A stretch of DNA of 64,000 nucleotides, taken from Strobilurus pachycystidiatus. Its lineage: Eukaryota; Basidiomycota; Agaricomycetes; Agaricales; Physalacriaceae. Of the stretch, positions 11,632-22,130 are shown one piece after another; the first letter of the stretch is position 1; every line of letters begins with the position of its first letter. The notes below the pieces were generated by a model. The model was not told the origin of the DNA and searched no databases. It worked only from the letters and a program-made list of their open reading frames with translations. Both the position numbers and the translations under genes were made by a program. The stretch is taken from NCBI GenBank assembly GCA_019915135.1, contig JAHLMK010000036.1:81454-145453 (forward strand), read 5' to 3'.

Positions 11632-14310
11632 TCACTGTTGACGGTACCAAGACTGTTTACGAAGCTCCCAATGTGGCCGCCATTGTCCTTCAAACCCGGG
11701 AGTCATCTCCCTTTGCACTGGTATGATCCAATCCATCTGGCGGGTAGTAGGCAAGACCATGGGAAGAACGGGGGCACGACCAAATGTAACAAAAAAAGTG
11801 TCGATATACACACCCACCAATGCAGTTTCCAGCTTCTCTATCTCCTGCTGGGTGTACCCCCTCACATACTCTTTATCCTCCACCCACACCTCAGCCGACA
11901 ACGCCATATGCCAATTCTTGATCACGCCCCACAGTGCATAGATGTAGCGCGCGCGAGATCTCCAATCCGGGTGTGCCAGCCCTTGGTTTGCCTGACCAAC
12001 GTCGACGATGTGGATGGGTGCACTACCAATGGGAAAACAATCGCGCACGGAATCATACTGCTCGTGGAAGTCCTCAATGCGAGAGTGCCAAGCATTGAGG
12101 GTGGCAAATTCCAAACAAAATGCCAGCTCGTTCATCTCCTAACAGATCTGCTGCATTAACCCCACCTTGTTTGAAGCCACCTCGCCATACCACCTCCCAT
12201 TCGGATTGACGGCGGCCGGAACATCCACAGACGCCAGCTGGACAAGCCCGTCGACTTCCTCTTTGTGTTTTCGGTGGCGCCACGTATGCTTCCCGGATCC
12301 ATCAACGTTTGGTGAAAGACTGCCCTGGTGGATGAGAAGGCACCATGCTTGATGGCTCAGTGCAGGCGGTTTGTCGGTCTGAGCGGCAGCGAGTACCACT
12401 CCCCAAACATTCAGCCAATTCTGAACATACGAGATTGTCTTCTTGGGCTGGATGGAGGTGAAGACGTCGGCACGAGGAATGAAGAAACATTTGTTTGGCT
12501 TATCCACGCAGCGTGACTTGCACATATCAAGTTTTGAGATGGACGCGCGCCATACAGCGACGTGTGAGGGGAGAAAAGCATGCTCGGCATAGACAATGGT
12601 AACTTGATCTGTAAGAGACGTTAATAATTGGAAAGCGGGTATTTGCTATTGACGTACCAGTGTCCTTCTTCCCTTGGCGGGTCCCAATTGTACGTCAAAG
12701 TGAGGATGAGCCTGCGAGCGGGGCAATCACGGGGCGCTCAACCCCACGCCAGTCGTATTCAAAAGGCAACGTGAAGAAGCCTGAACGAGAGTTGATGAGA
12801 TTCCGGAACGCCAGAATTTTTGTCCCCTGCCCACTTCCTCCTTCCCAAAGAACCGGACTATGCTTGTCCAATTCTGTCACAATGGAGCTGGGCTCCGTGA
12901 TGCTTACTACCTCCTCCACACAAAAGGTGCCTGCAAATTGTAGTGGCCTGACCACCCAAACCGAAGCCCCGACAAAAACTAGACGTGTCGCTAGGTCCAT
13001 GTCAAAGGTGAAGCAGCCAACCAAGGAATAGACATGAGCACAAATGTCGGATATTTTTGGATATTTCAATTGTATTCGTATCCGACATCCGAAGATATTC
13101 GGATGTCGGATGTCGGATACCTCTCAGATGTTGAATACCTCTCAGATGTCGGATGTCCACTTTCTGAGCAGACATCCGAGACATGATAGTGTGGGCTGTA
13201 GTATATGAGTGTTCTGTGTTAGCTATGTGACTCTAATTGACATTTACACACAGTGTAATATCATAACTTCATAGTAGGTATAGTTTCAGGCTGCTCTTGA
13301 TGCAATATTATGCCAATACTCATGGATATTCAGATATATTTGAATATATTTGGATGAATATTCACAAATATTCGGATATTGGACAATTATCTTGGATGCA
13401 ATGTCGGATATCCATCCGAATACAAATATCTGGGTTTGAGGTGCACATATTTGTGGTTCGGATGTCAGATACATCCGAATAGACACTCGTGATCATGTCT
13501 ACCAAGGAACGATTGGTCAACATGAAAGAGACATTTGGGTTGATCTCTTTCTTGCCCGAGAGAACCCCAAGCCCTTTAGGGCAGTACATCCACAGAGCGA
13601 GCAAGTTGAGAACGATCCACTGAAAGTTGTGCATGTGTATGGTGAAACGCCGGAAAGACATGGTCTGATACATTAGAGCATTGCGAATAGAGTACAGTGA
13701 TAAGATGATACAGCGCCATTGGTGACATGTTGCATCAGGTAGAACGCAAGCATCAAAGTCAAGCTCCTCATCGTGGGTGGCAATCCCGTGTACCCCCTCG
13801 ACAGCATCACACAGACCCCGCAAAAACCAAGCTGATGCGCGCCCAAAGTCAGCGCAAAATGTGCCATCTTCGGTCCAGTGGGAGCCTGCCTCAGGATCTA
13901 TCCAAGCCACCCAATACTTCTCGCCAAGCTCCCGTGACAACTCCGGCGGTTGCTTCATCATTCAGGCGAGGTGGGGGAAATCCTTGCAAAAGAATTGCGG
14001 CCATAGGCGCGGGTCCTCCAGGCCCATGCGTAAGTCTGCCCTGGGTGGAAGGATTTGTGTGCAATGGACGTCGGGCCGCGGGACATAATTGGAGTTGGGG
14101 CTGGAGACAATAAATGGTGTGTCGTCAAGGACTGCAGCTGCAACGGCCTCAAACGCAGTTGTGGGGTCTAAGATAGGCTAAATTAGAACGGGAGACACTG
14201 ACATTCGAAGCGAGCGAGTACACACCAATGTCAGTGCCAAGAGCAATCAGACGCTCGGGATGATCCAGCAGCGCCTGGTGCTCGGCGGAGCGCGTAAAGG
14301 CGGGCGGCAT
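11632..14310 (-). pseudogene. Element III gene 2: diverged accessory protein of the two-gene hAT lineage
   Basis: A probable start ATG lies at 14310 (MPPAFTRSAEHQALLDHPER). Homology to the intact gene 2 of element A is visible in order along the protein: FIVSSPNSNY versus FITSPNCEY; DLATRLVFVGASVWVVRP versus DIADSLYRAGVPIWLCRP; PVLWEG versus PIVFEG; HPDWRSRARYIYALWGVIKNW versus HPERRRAFGDLFRVMRGW; and a C-terminal FGRAPVLP versus FGRPPLVP. At least two in-frame stops (near 13,960 and 12,140) and a MITE at 13029-13501 inactivate it. Removing the MITE and one 8-bp duplication restores the frame exactly across the DLATRL block. The function of the family is unknown. Confidence 0.7.
13029..13501. 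mobile_element. hAT-type MITE, 473 bp, inside element III gene 2
   Basis: The element starts TAGACATGAGCACAAATGTC and, reverse complemented, its other end starts TAGACATGATCACGAGTGTC. It is flanked by the perfect 8-bp target duplication CCAAGGAA (13021-13028 and 13502-13509). The interior is AT-rich and non-coding, with many GGATAT, ATTCGGAT and GTCGGAT words in both orientations. Size, TIR and 8-bp duplication are typical of non-autonomous hAT derivatives. Confidence 0.85.
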
Positions 14311-15202
14311 AGCGGGCGTAGGAGCAATATCTGGCACTGCCAAGATTAATTGCAAATGGATGAAAGACAAAACACGTACCAGGCGAAGCCATCGAGAAGG
14401 GACTGTTGCTGTAAGAGAGTCAGCAACCAGACTCCAGTACGTCGTCCTAGAAAATTGTCCAGCCAAAGTCTGCGATCAGACGCGCGGAGAGGACCAGAGG
14501 CGCGTAGATTCCAAGCAACCGGCTGCTGACAATTGTCAGACAGCAGCGGATGACGACCGTCATGCCGCAACAAAGAGGAGAGCAGGGGTGACGCGCCATT
14601 TGCCCACAATCAAACTGTAAGAAAAGAAAAAAAAAAGAAAGTGCTGCTGACAATTGTCAGACAGGAGCGGATGACAACCGTCATGCCGCAACAAAGGGGA
14701 GAGCAGGGGGGAAGAGCAACAAAAATCTAACTTACACAAAAGGCCACTTGAGTGACGCAGAATGCGGCAGTTGGTCGCAATCACGAAATTCAGTGTCGAG
14801 GGCGGCGGGTGGGTGGCAGCAAAAGAGAGAGATGGCGGCCTTGTAAAAAGATAAAGACTGGTCTCGAATGCTGAGTCATAACACCTGACCAGCGGTGGAT
14901 TTTTGCCCAAGTCCGCTATCTCTGATTCTCTAATTCTCTCTCTCTCTCAATCTCTACCCTGCCTGTTTTGTCTGGACTCCGCCCTCACCACTACGCTGGC
15001 GCCGGCTTCTGGGAGATGACGTTTTGTCAATCCCATCCAGTCTGACAATTGTCAGCTGGAAACGACTGGGCACCACCTCCACACCCCATTGCCACCGACT
15101 GCCGTTTGCCACCGACTGCTATCTGCCACCGACCGCCAATCTGGGAGATAACAAATTGTCAATCCCATTCAGAGTGACAATTGTCACCTGGAAGTCCTCC
15201 GT

Positions 15203-16960
15203 TCACCACCGCGTCCCCGCGCAACAAGCCAAGATCCATTCCAATGTCTGAAGTTTGGCGTGTTCATCTCTAGGTGGAACTGAGGTGCGATTATCATCCA
15301 TCCGTTCATTCTTTTCATTGCTGTCTGACCGGTTCTCTTTATAACCCGCCACACCAACATTTACCTGCTTTTGCGTTCTCGCTCGGCATGCTAACAAATG
15401 ATCCTCCTTCTCTGCCTCTACTACGTGTTTATTCTCATACCGCCCTTTAACCTTGGACTCAATACCTGGGATCTCTTCGATCTCAATCACCCGCCGCCCA
15501 GGTTTTCTGGTAAGCCCCTCCGCATAGTGTTATGCCTTGCTCTTACCCGCTTTCAGATACAAGTCGTCACCCCGTATATACCAACGTATCATGTATCCGC
15601 CTTGTTCAATTCTAATACCTCCCTTACAACCTACTTTGCAGTCTCCGCTTCATCCTCCTTGCTGTCAGTTATTTGCCTGCGACACGCCAGCTTGCCCATA
15701 TTGTTCATCTCCCAAGATGCCATCGCTCCAGCATCGTATTCCTTGGGTTTCTTAAGCTGGCCTTGGCGAGGGAGTAGAACTGGATTGTCCCTGAAAGAGG
15801 CGGGATGAGTCGAAAGCGCATTTTGACAGAGGAATATTGCCTACTCGTAGCGTCGTTGCTCTGCACTTGCGCGTAACTTTGTTTGGTTGGCGGTTCTATA
15901 CTTTGCCTTGGTGACCTTGTTACGAGCGCAAAAGTCCTCCAACTGCTCCTCATTCATGTCAGCTTTTTTCCTATTCGGTGACGCTTCAGTGAACGAGTCG
16001 CAATCTCAACCGAAGTCCTCACTTTGCCATAGATTTTGCTGAAGAAGCATTACGCTTTATGCGTTTTTTCTCCATCTCCTGCTCGCAGCTCGCGTATCTG
16101 AGCAACAGCATCAGCTGCCGCGTCCTCCTCGGCAATCTTTGCGAGACGGTCTTGTTCCTCGCTTTGCAGATAATCAAGTGGCTCCGGACAGTCGTTGCCT
16201 TGGTCATACAGCGCCTGGAAATAGGTGTGAACCTCTTCAGAAAATGCCTCAATGAGTAGAAATGTCCACAAATATATATTCGAGTATATTCTTATTCATA
16301 CACACAAATAATCCCCCCTCCAAGAGTCATAATTGTTATTCATGAATATATTCTTAATCTTATTCATCAACTTAATCTTTATTGCAAATATTTTGCTTTT
16401 ATTCATGAATATTCACGAATATACGAGTATAATCATCTCAATGTCACTCAAGATTCCAGTTAAAGTTATTGAATGACCTATAAATCATTCAAACAGCATC
16501 CACATTCATCAAAAACTTGTCTTTGATATTGGAAATTCAGTATTGTCAGACACTCATGAAGGAGTTGAGGATTATGTGAACTTGAAGGTTCATATTCTAT
16601 ATTTGTCAACTTATTCTTATTCACAAATATAATATATTCATCATATTCATATTCATGAATAAGATTAGGAATATATTCATGAATATTCTCCTTTACTCTT
16701 TATTTGTGGTCATGTCTACCAATGAGATCGTGATCACGTTCAGCTTTCAGAGCCGACTGTTTAGTGCGGACCATTGTTGGTTGAGGAAGAGGTACAGATG
16801 GTGGGATCAATTCAAGTCTTGAATCATAGACCCATGCCATCCATTGTTCAACTTTAGTCGTAATCTCAATCCATGTTCTCTAAATAATCTCCAAGGTAGA
16901 TAAACATAAATAGGTTATATTTGGACAGATGAATAGTCATATTGCGAGCTGTAGAGCAAA
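15203..16960 (-). pseudogene. Unrecognised minus-strand coding segment split by a MITE
   Basis: From about 16,900 leftward the minus strand reads KVEQWMAWVYDSRLELIPP and then SALKAERDHDLI. After the MITE at 16257-16718 it continues without loss of frame as EAFSEEVHTYFQALYDQG and an acidic region (EEDAAADAVAQIRELRAG) to about 16,050. Further coding-like sequence (MNEEQLEDFCARNKVTKAK) lies near 15,960, and a charged stretch runs from 15,490 to 15,203. Intron-like gaps separate these parts. I recognise no family. It lies inside the promoter region of element III, so it is probably a captured or inserted fragment. Confidence 0.35.
16257..16718. mobile_element. hAT-type MITE, 462 bp, AT-rich
   Basis: The left end reads TAGAAATGTCCACAAATA and the right end, reverse complemented, TAGACATGACCACAAATA. 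The flanks TCAATGAG (16249-16256) and CCAATGAG (16719-16726) match in seven of eight positions and represent the target duplication. The interior is very AT-rich with many TATTCATGAATA-like words in both orientations and no coding capacity. It interrupts the coding frame described for 15203-16960. The TIR is related to that of the MITE at 13029. Confidence 0.8.
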
Positions 16961-17748
16961 GAATAGAGACTGAATGCCAATATTAAGTGACCACACAAGA
17001 CGCCGGAAGAACCACCCTGAGTGCTGAGTAACACTCAGGTGATGTTCAGTCACTGTCAAAGTGACATTTTTCTTGCTTTCCACCACGTTGCCTGCAACCT
17101 GGACATTGCCCTCAAAGTCACACGCGGGGACCGACTACCGTGCACGCCCTGGGAAATGACGTTTGTCATACCCTGCCATTCCGACAATTGTCAGCTGGCC
17201 GTACACTCGCTATCGCAGGACCTTGGGACGACTTTTGGGGACATGACGCTATCGTCAATCCCTTCCAGCCTGACAATTGTCAGCTGATTGAGCGCTATTG
17301 CGAACGCTGGTTGGATAGGACGTCCTCCCGCAGGAACGGTTACAGGAATCAGTGCCCTCTTTGTCCTGCACTGGTGGGCATATTTCCACTAGGAATTTAC
17401 CCTTGCACACGAGGCTAATTTTTTTCAGCTGCTGGCTCTATCAAGCGGGCATCTGTGGATGCCCGTTTCAAATTTCCTCAACACGATGCTATATTGATGG
17501 ATAACTACACCTCAGGGTGTGTGTTTATCGTCCTTGATCTCAGAAATATCATTAATCAGGTCGTCATCATCAGAATTGTGCTTGCATTGTCTGCCTGCGG
17601 CTGTCTGCTTCCCCATCCGATTTTTCGGTCAGGTAAACGTTGGATGTTTTTCAAATCTGGCTGCCCGTACAAACTTACTCAAATAGCAGATATTCCTTGT
17701 CTTTCAAGTCATGTTGTACTCACCCAGTGCAGATATCCTCCTCCAGAA

Positions 17749-18749
17749 ATGGCTCCTCGTACCAAATCAACCACATCTGCTTCTAACGCCGACCCTGGTG
17801 CCAAGTGCAAGCGCGCCACAACCGTTGGCGAGCAAGGTGCCGCTGTTGCCGCCACTGTTCCTGCTAAGCCCGCCACCAAGCGCAGCCGCAAGTCCAGCAT
17901 TAGAGGTGGTAAGGGTAAGGCGGCGGCAAAGTCCAGGTCTTAATCTCGCAAGCGTCCCACCAACAATTCAATGCCCGACCTCGAGGCCCTCTCTGACTCT
18001 GGCGAGTCAGACGAATCTGACGCGGACAATGATGAACCCGACCCCGAACCCAATGCTACCCCGGCCGCCGAGGTTGACGACAACGATCCAATTGCCTACT
18101 GGCAGGCCATTATTGGTATATTCTTTTTATCATTCATTTGTGTTCTAGGCTCATATCAGTATGCAGATGCCAAGGTGCAGAACGACTGGCGCGCCACCTG
18201 CTACAACCACTACAAGCATCCTCAGCTTATCGAAGCTTCTGGTAGAGGATTTACCATGCTATTTGTTTGCAAAACGTATGTGTTTACGATTAGCATGGAA
18301 TTTAATACATACTGACCTTCTCGTGGGACTGGCACTCGTGTCACTCGTTTTCTCGACGACTCCGTCATCAGCAACCTGAAGCGACACTCCGACCTTTGCG
18401 AAGCAGCACAAGCCAGTGGCCAAACATTGCTGGCGCCATTCGCTCAAGGCTCCACATATAGTCCTGGTTGGCACCGCGTCTACATTGCTCAGCAGGTAGC
18501 CGTGTCTCACCGTCCGTTTGTCTTTGTCAAGGATCTGGGATATCAAAAAACAATCCACATGTTTCACAGGCGGTGCCCCTCTTTTTATCTTAAAAAAGCC
18601 GGCAATTGCCACCTAGGTAGCCGTGTCTCACCGTCCGTTTGTCTTTGTCAAGGATCTGGGATATCAGAAAACAATCCACATGTTTCACAGGCGGTGCCCC
18701 TCTTTTTATCCTAAAAAAGCCGGCAATAATGGGCTACCTGGGAGGCTTT
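17749..18749 (+). pseudogene. Element III gene 1: hAT-type transposase N-terminal relic
   Basis: An ATG at 17749 begins a basic, low-complexity N-terminus (MAPRTKSTTSASNADPGAK) interrupted by a TAA at 17941. An acidic stretch follows (SDSGESDESDADNDEPD), as in the transposases of element A and the outer element. After an intron-like gap near 18,118-18,165 comes a BED-like zinc-finger region (FVCKT ... SNLKRHSDLCEAA), then AVSHRPFVFVKDLGYQKTIHMF, which aligns with AVNHRPFLICEDGPFREIIEMF of element A. A 113-bp internal tandem duplication repeats this block, and the gene then ends. The catalytic core and C-terminal dimerisation region are absent. Confidence 0.65.
18494..18727. repeat. Tandem duplication, two 113-bp copies with period 121
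   Basis: 18494-18606 and 18615-18727 are nearly identical, both starting AGGTAGCCGTGTCTCACCG and ending AAGCCGGCAAT, and differing at only a few positions. The unit covers the VSHRPFVFVKDLG-coding part of the transposase relic, so the duplication occurred after or during decay. Confidence 0.85.
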
Positions 18750-18815
18750 TGTTAAGACTGGCTGAGTAAGTCGGAGATCCGGTCCAATCCTGTGTCATGA
18801 CGCATGGATATGACA
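18750..18815. repeat. Internally deleted LTR remnant, 66 bp
   Basis: It begins TGTTAAGAC, like the 814-bp LTR at 35389, and jumps at the microhomology GAC straight to the last part of that LTR (TGGCTGAGTAAGTCGG ... GGATATGACA). Both LTR termini are thus kept while about 750 bp of the middle is missing. The flanking bases do not form a target duplication. Confidence 0.75.
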
Positions 18816-21211
18816 CAGGCAGATGGGACACCTACCCATACGAGATACATCGAAACTTTAGCTCAATCCAATGTTGCAATGAAACATAATCTGAAAAATA
18901 CCAAATTTATTGTGCCACCCAGAAATATATTCAGGATGTGCTACACAAATTCTCAGGCCCTTGCGGTACGTTCAGCGTCGTCGACAACGTCAGGATAACG
19001 TCGAGGATGCAGCGGGATCAAAATTTGGCATCAGCCGGACAACCATCAAACGATTACATTCCTTCAACCTTGCCTTAAACTAAGACGACAACGACGACTT
19101 TTGCTCTCTGCCGCCGTTGCTTGGTCTCTGCGCCCTCCCTGCACCCACCTGTTGCGGTCGATTGACCCATAGAAGGACCGCATACGGACGCATCGCTGCG
19201 TAAGCCCCAGACGATGGGCAGCTCGACGAAAAACGGCGCCGTCGACTTGAAAAGTCGACGCCAAGCAGCGCCAGCCCCGTCGCACCCCTGGCATGGGCTC
19301 TGCAAGGTCGGTGGCCGGTGGAATTAGCGCTGCTCGTCTGCTGGCGGGTACGCCGGGCGGGTGGGTTTTTTTTTACCAATCCGTTTTGCGGCTTGTTTTC
19401 ATCTAATACATCTTTGCAGCTTCCTATTCCATTACTCAACAACGACAACACGCTGTGCTCGCCGCGGCGGCAACCGCCACAGCTCACAACTGCTCCGCCT
19501 CCCCTCACAACTGCTCCGCCCTGCCATCACCACACCCCACTATTACCACGACAGGTCACTACCCCACAAAGGCCGCATCACATGGCGGTGTGCTCAATGT
19601 CACAATGGACAATAGGAACATTGGCATCGATGGCGGGTGCCCGCACGACGACTACGACACCGGCATGGCCCCAATTCCCCATCGTCTCACCGGCCCACGC
19701 TTCTTATCGCCCATCCCCGCCTCGCATCTACGCTCTCTTTTACCCTCCACCCCCGCAGTTCCGCATCCCCTTCATCATTGCCTGAAATATGGTATTTCAT
19801 GCACGGCTGAGCCCCCCGGCACATTTGTGTGGGGGGTGATTGTCGGGCATGATTCAACATACGAAGAGACCGGCTAGGCATGTTCAAAGGAATGTCGGGG
19901 TGCGCCGGGGGGAGTGGGGATGGTTGCCTGGAGGAAGGACCTTCATTGCTTGGAGCACTGTGATCGGAAGACCCTTGATGGTGGGCTATTTGTTTCAGGC
20001 CCGCGTCATTCATGTGGGGTATTCAGGCGAGTGCCAAAGGGGAACTGAGGGGGAGGGGACGCACCGGGGGGGACCCAACGGAGGAGACGCACCGGGACGC
20101 GCGAGAACCGAGGAGATGGGGGGCAGCGAATATCTAGGAAGGGAAGGGAGGCAAGCGGCCGCGGGTCACGGAGCGTGGTCCCGGGATGTACAATGAGGCA
20201 GCGGCGGGGAGAATTGTGGCGGCGGTGGGTAGCAGTTAAATAAGCGCTACATCCAGATTTGGATCGTCCATCCAGCCCATGCCGATGCGGAGAGGCGGCA
20301 AGTATGCCCTAATGCAATTGTATCTATAATATACATTGGTCTGTTATAATTTGTGCCATATGAGACATCTGTAAATGGATAGAGTCCCGATTTCATGAAT
20401 ATCGGAAGGTGAAAGTGTCAGCGTCGGGCCTATTTGTCTGTAGCGAGGGTGCACGAGGCAACGACTGGAGAGCGGTGTAAGAGGTAGTGTATTGAATCCC
20501 GGGGGAAAGACAATGGTTCTCTGAAGAATTACTCTACTAACTACTGACTCTTTTATATAGTTCCCGACGCCCGACACCCAATGGGCGCGGGTGCACCCTG
20601 CTGACTCATTCCCGAGTCATTGCACGAGTCATTGCGCCATCCCGCCTGTGATTGGTCGGGAGCGCGCCCTATCCCGCCCGATCCCGCTTTCCCGTCGGCC
20701 GAGCTCCGCCACCATGTGCTACCGTCGGACGGCCGTCGGATAAATCCCGACAATGGGCGCAATAATGTTGCGCCCGCCCTCGTGGGCGTTGCCTTTGGTC
20801 GGCGAGGCGTCTGTGGCGCAGTCAAGTCATGACAGAAAGTATACAAAACCTAACCTAACTGATGACTGCTTTGGGCAGGCAATGTAGGGTGCCGTGAAGG
20901 GAAAGATGTGGCTGTGCAAATGGGCTACCTGGGAGGCTTTTGAGAAAGTGGCGATTGCCGGGGAAAAGGCTTATAATGGTGACATGGGGTGGACTACTTC
21001 CATCAGCATCCCCGCATCTGCTATCTCCGTCGCCTCCACATTTACTACTACCATGTTGGTGTCTGACGCCATCGAGTCTGCTTCTGCATCTTGTGTGTCT
21101 GCCACCCTTTGCTCGGCGCATGACGCGCTCTCCTCCCACACCGCCATCACCCTGCCGCCGCCTCCACATCCACTACTCCCGTGCCGGCCGCGTCTGCATC
21201 TGTATCTGGTG
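18816..21211. other. No supported gene; GC-rich relics
   Basis: Many short overlapping frames occur on both strands, but none has splice signals, a recognisable domain or consistent coding character. A perfect hairpin with 8-bp arms (GTCGACTT-GAA-AAGTCGAC) lies at 19241-19259. A segment near 20,910-20,935 repeats the sequence GGGCTACCTGGGAGGCTTTT that also stands just left of the LTR remnant at 18,750, so the two spots may derive from one interrupted repeat. Confidence 0.4.
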
Positions 21212-21239
21212 TAGAGTCCCCAACGAGTGCCGCCAAAAC

Positions 21240-21679
21240 TAGAGATCTTCACGAGTCATTAGAAGTAGAGGATATCCTTGATACGAACCTTGACTTTGAT
21301 CCGAAGTTCAAATCATTAACATGTCAATGATCCGAACCTAAGGATCATTGTAAGGATCAAGGTTCATTCACTGAAGGTAAAAATCATTGAAGGATCATTG
21401 TTGCATCATTAACTTTATGCAAATACAAGTACAGAAAAGCTTCCACAGTACTTAAACAGCTTTCAATGGTACATGTTGATGATTATGAATGCATATTCTA
21501 TCAGAGATCAGACATCTATCACCCAAACATAGAAGGATCATTCAATGATCCTTGATTTGAACTGCTCAATGATCCGAACTTAAGAATCATTGAAAGGATC
21601 AAGGTTTATTTAATTTTGGAGAGGATATCCTCTTTGAGGATCAAGGTTCAGATCATTAAATAACTCGTGGGGATCTCTA
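21240..21679. mobile_element. hAT-type MITE, 440 bp, inserted in the outer element's end
   Basis: The termini TAGAGATCTTCACGAGT (left) and TAGAGATCCCCACGAGT (right, reverse complemented) are inverted repeats of the same family pattern as the large elements. The flanks are the perfect 8-bp duplication GCCAAAAC (21232-21239 and 21680-21687). Excising the MITE and one duplication joins GCCGCCAAAAC to GGGTATACCCG, matching GCTGCGAAAACGGGTATACCCG at the gene 2 end of element A. The interior holds repeated GGATCAAGGTT and AATGATCC words and no gene. Confidence 0.9.
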
Positions 21680-21687
21680 GCCAAAAC

Positions 21688-21830
21688 GGGTATACCCGTG
21701 GACCATACTCATATCTGGGTGGACCCTTACTCAGTTATCACTCAATACCCGTGGATTGCATACCCGGGTAACGGGTAAGTAACGGGCCAGACCTCAAGCT
21801 CAGGGGTATACCCGCTGTACTCACTCACAC
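21688..21830. repeat. Subterminal TACCCG/CGGGTA repeats of the outer element
   Basis: This stretch contains many copies of TACCCG or its complement in both orientations (GGGTATACCCGTGG, CAATACCCGTGG, GCATACCCGGGTAACGGGTAAG). Subterminal short repeats of this kind are the usual transposase binding sites of hAT elements, so the same role is inferred here. Confidence 0.55.
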
Positions 21831-21840
21831 TTTTGAGGGT

Positions 21841-21954
21841 TGTAACAAAATGACCGCTGTGAGAATCGAACCTGCAGCAATTAGGCCATCCTCACCGGGT
21901 GTAAACCCGGCAACAAGTGCACGCAAGATACTGTTCAGCCAAATGGCGATGAAC
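21841..21954 (-). other. tRNA-like block of the outer element
   Basis: On the minus strand the block starts TTCATCGCCATTTGGCTGAA, contains a strong hairpin (GCCGGGT-TTAC-ACCCGGT), then GCAGGTTCGATTCTC, and ends TCATTTTGTTACAA. GGTTCGATTC matches the tRNA T-loop and box B consensus, and TTTGGCTGAACAGTATC resembles a D-arm or box A. No complete cloverleaf with a paired acceptor stem can be drawn. A related block holds the same position in element A (30717-30824), so it is a shared part of the element. Confidence 0.45.
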
Positions 21955-22130
21955 ACCTTACCTTTATCAGCAATAGAGCCTATCGCAAAACAACAGGGCC
22001 CAAAAAATGCAAGAGAGGAGTAAATTGACAGTCCAAGACATAGAAAATAAATGCGGGGCGGGTGGGTAGTACAGCGTGCAATTAATGTCCAGAATGTAGG
22101 TAAAAAAGTTTGGCAATGTCTGTATAATGT

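Larger units (their letters stand above)
14527..17282. promoter_or_regulatory. Palindrome cluster (TGACAATTGTCA) of the element III divergent promoter
   Basis: The 12-bp palindrome TGACAATTGTCA lies at 14527-14538, 14648-14659, 15043-15054 and 17271-17282. Near-copies lie at 15175-15186 (followed by CC) and 17183-17192 (10-bp core). Each sits beside a second dyad of the form ATGAC-n-GTCA about 12-15 bases away. The two left copies have that companion on the right (GGATGACGACCGTCAT) and the four right copies have it on the left (GATGACGTTTTGTCAATC), so the cluster as a whole is an inverted arrangement. It separates the minus-strand gene 2 from the plus-strand transposase. The equivalent region of the outer element contains the related dyad CTGACAATTAGTCAG. 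Confidence 0.6.
11365..18749. mobile_element. Element III: diverged, decayed two-gene hAT-type transposon
   Basis: The left end at 11365-11381 reads TAGAGATCCGCACGAGT, the same pattern as the 17-bp TIR of the younger elements (TAGAGTCCCCAACGAGT) and close to the MITE TIR at 21,240. Inside are a minus-strand accessory gene (gene 2, 14310-11632), a palindrome-rich divergent promoter region (14.5-17.3 kb) and a plus-strand hAT transposase relic (17,749 onward). This is the same order and orientation as in the outer element at 21-47 kb. Two MITEs (13029-13501, 16257-16718) and probably a foreign coding segment (15.2-17 kb) have inserted. The right TIR was not found; the transposase breaks off near 18,750, so the end given is where recognisable sequence stops. 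Confidence 0.6.

Noticed and set aside
13029..13501. CRISPR-like array because of repeated GGATGTCGGAT words
   Set aside because: Spacing is irregular, words occur in both orientations, and the stretch is a MITE with TIRs and an 8-bp duplication in a eukaryotic genome.
19064..19785. Several overlapping frames of 70-155 codons
   Set aside because: GC-rich sequence open in several frames on both strands, with no domains, splice signals or repeats of known elements.
20344..20577. Element III right end at the GTCTGTAG near 20,436
   Set aside because: The octamer matches by itself, but no TAGAG-type TIR precedes it and no KDZ sequence follows.
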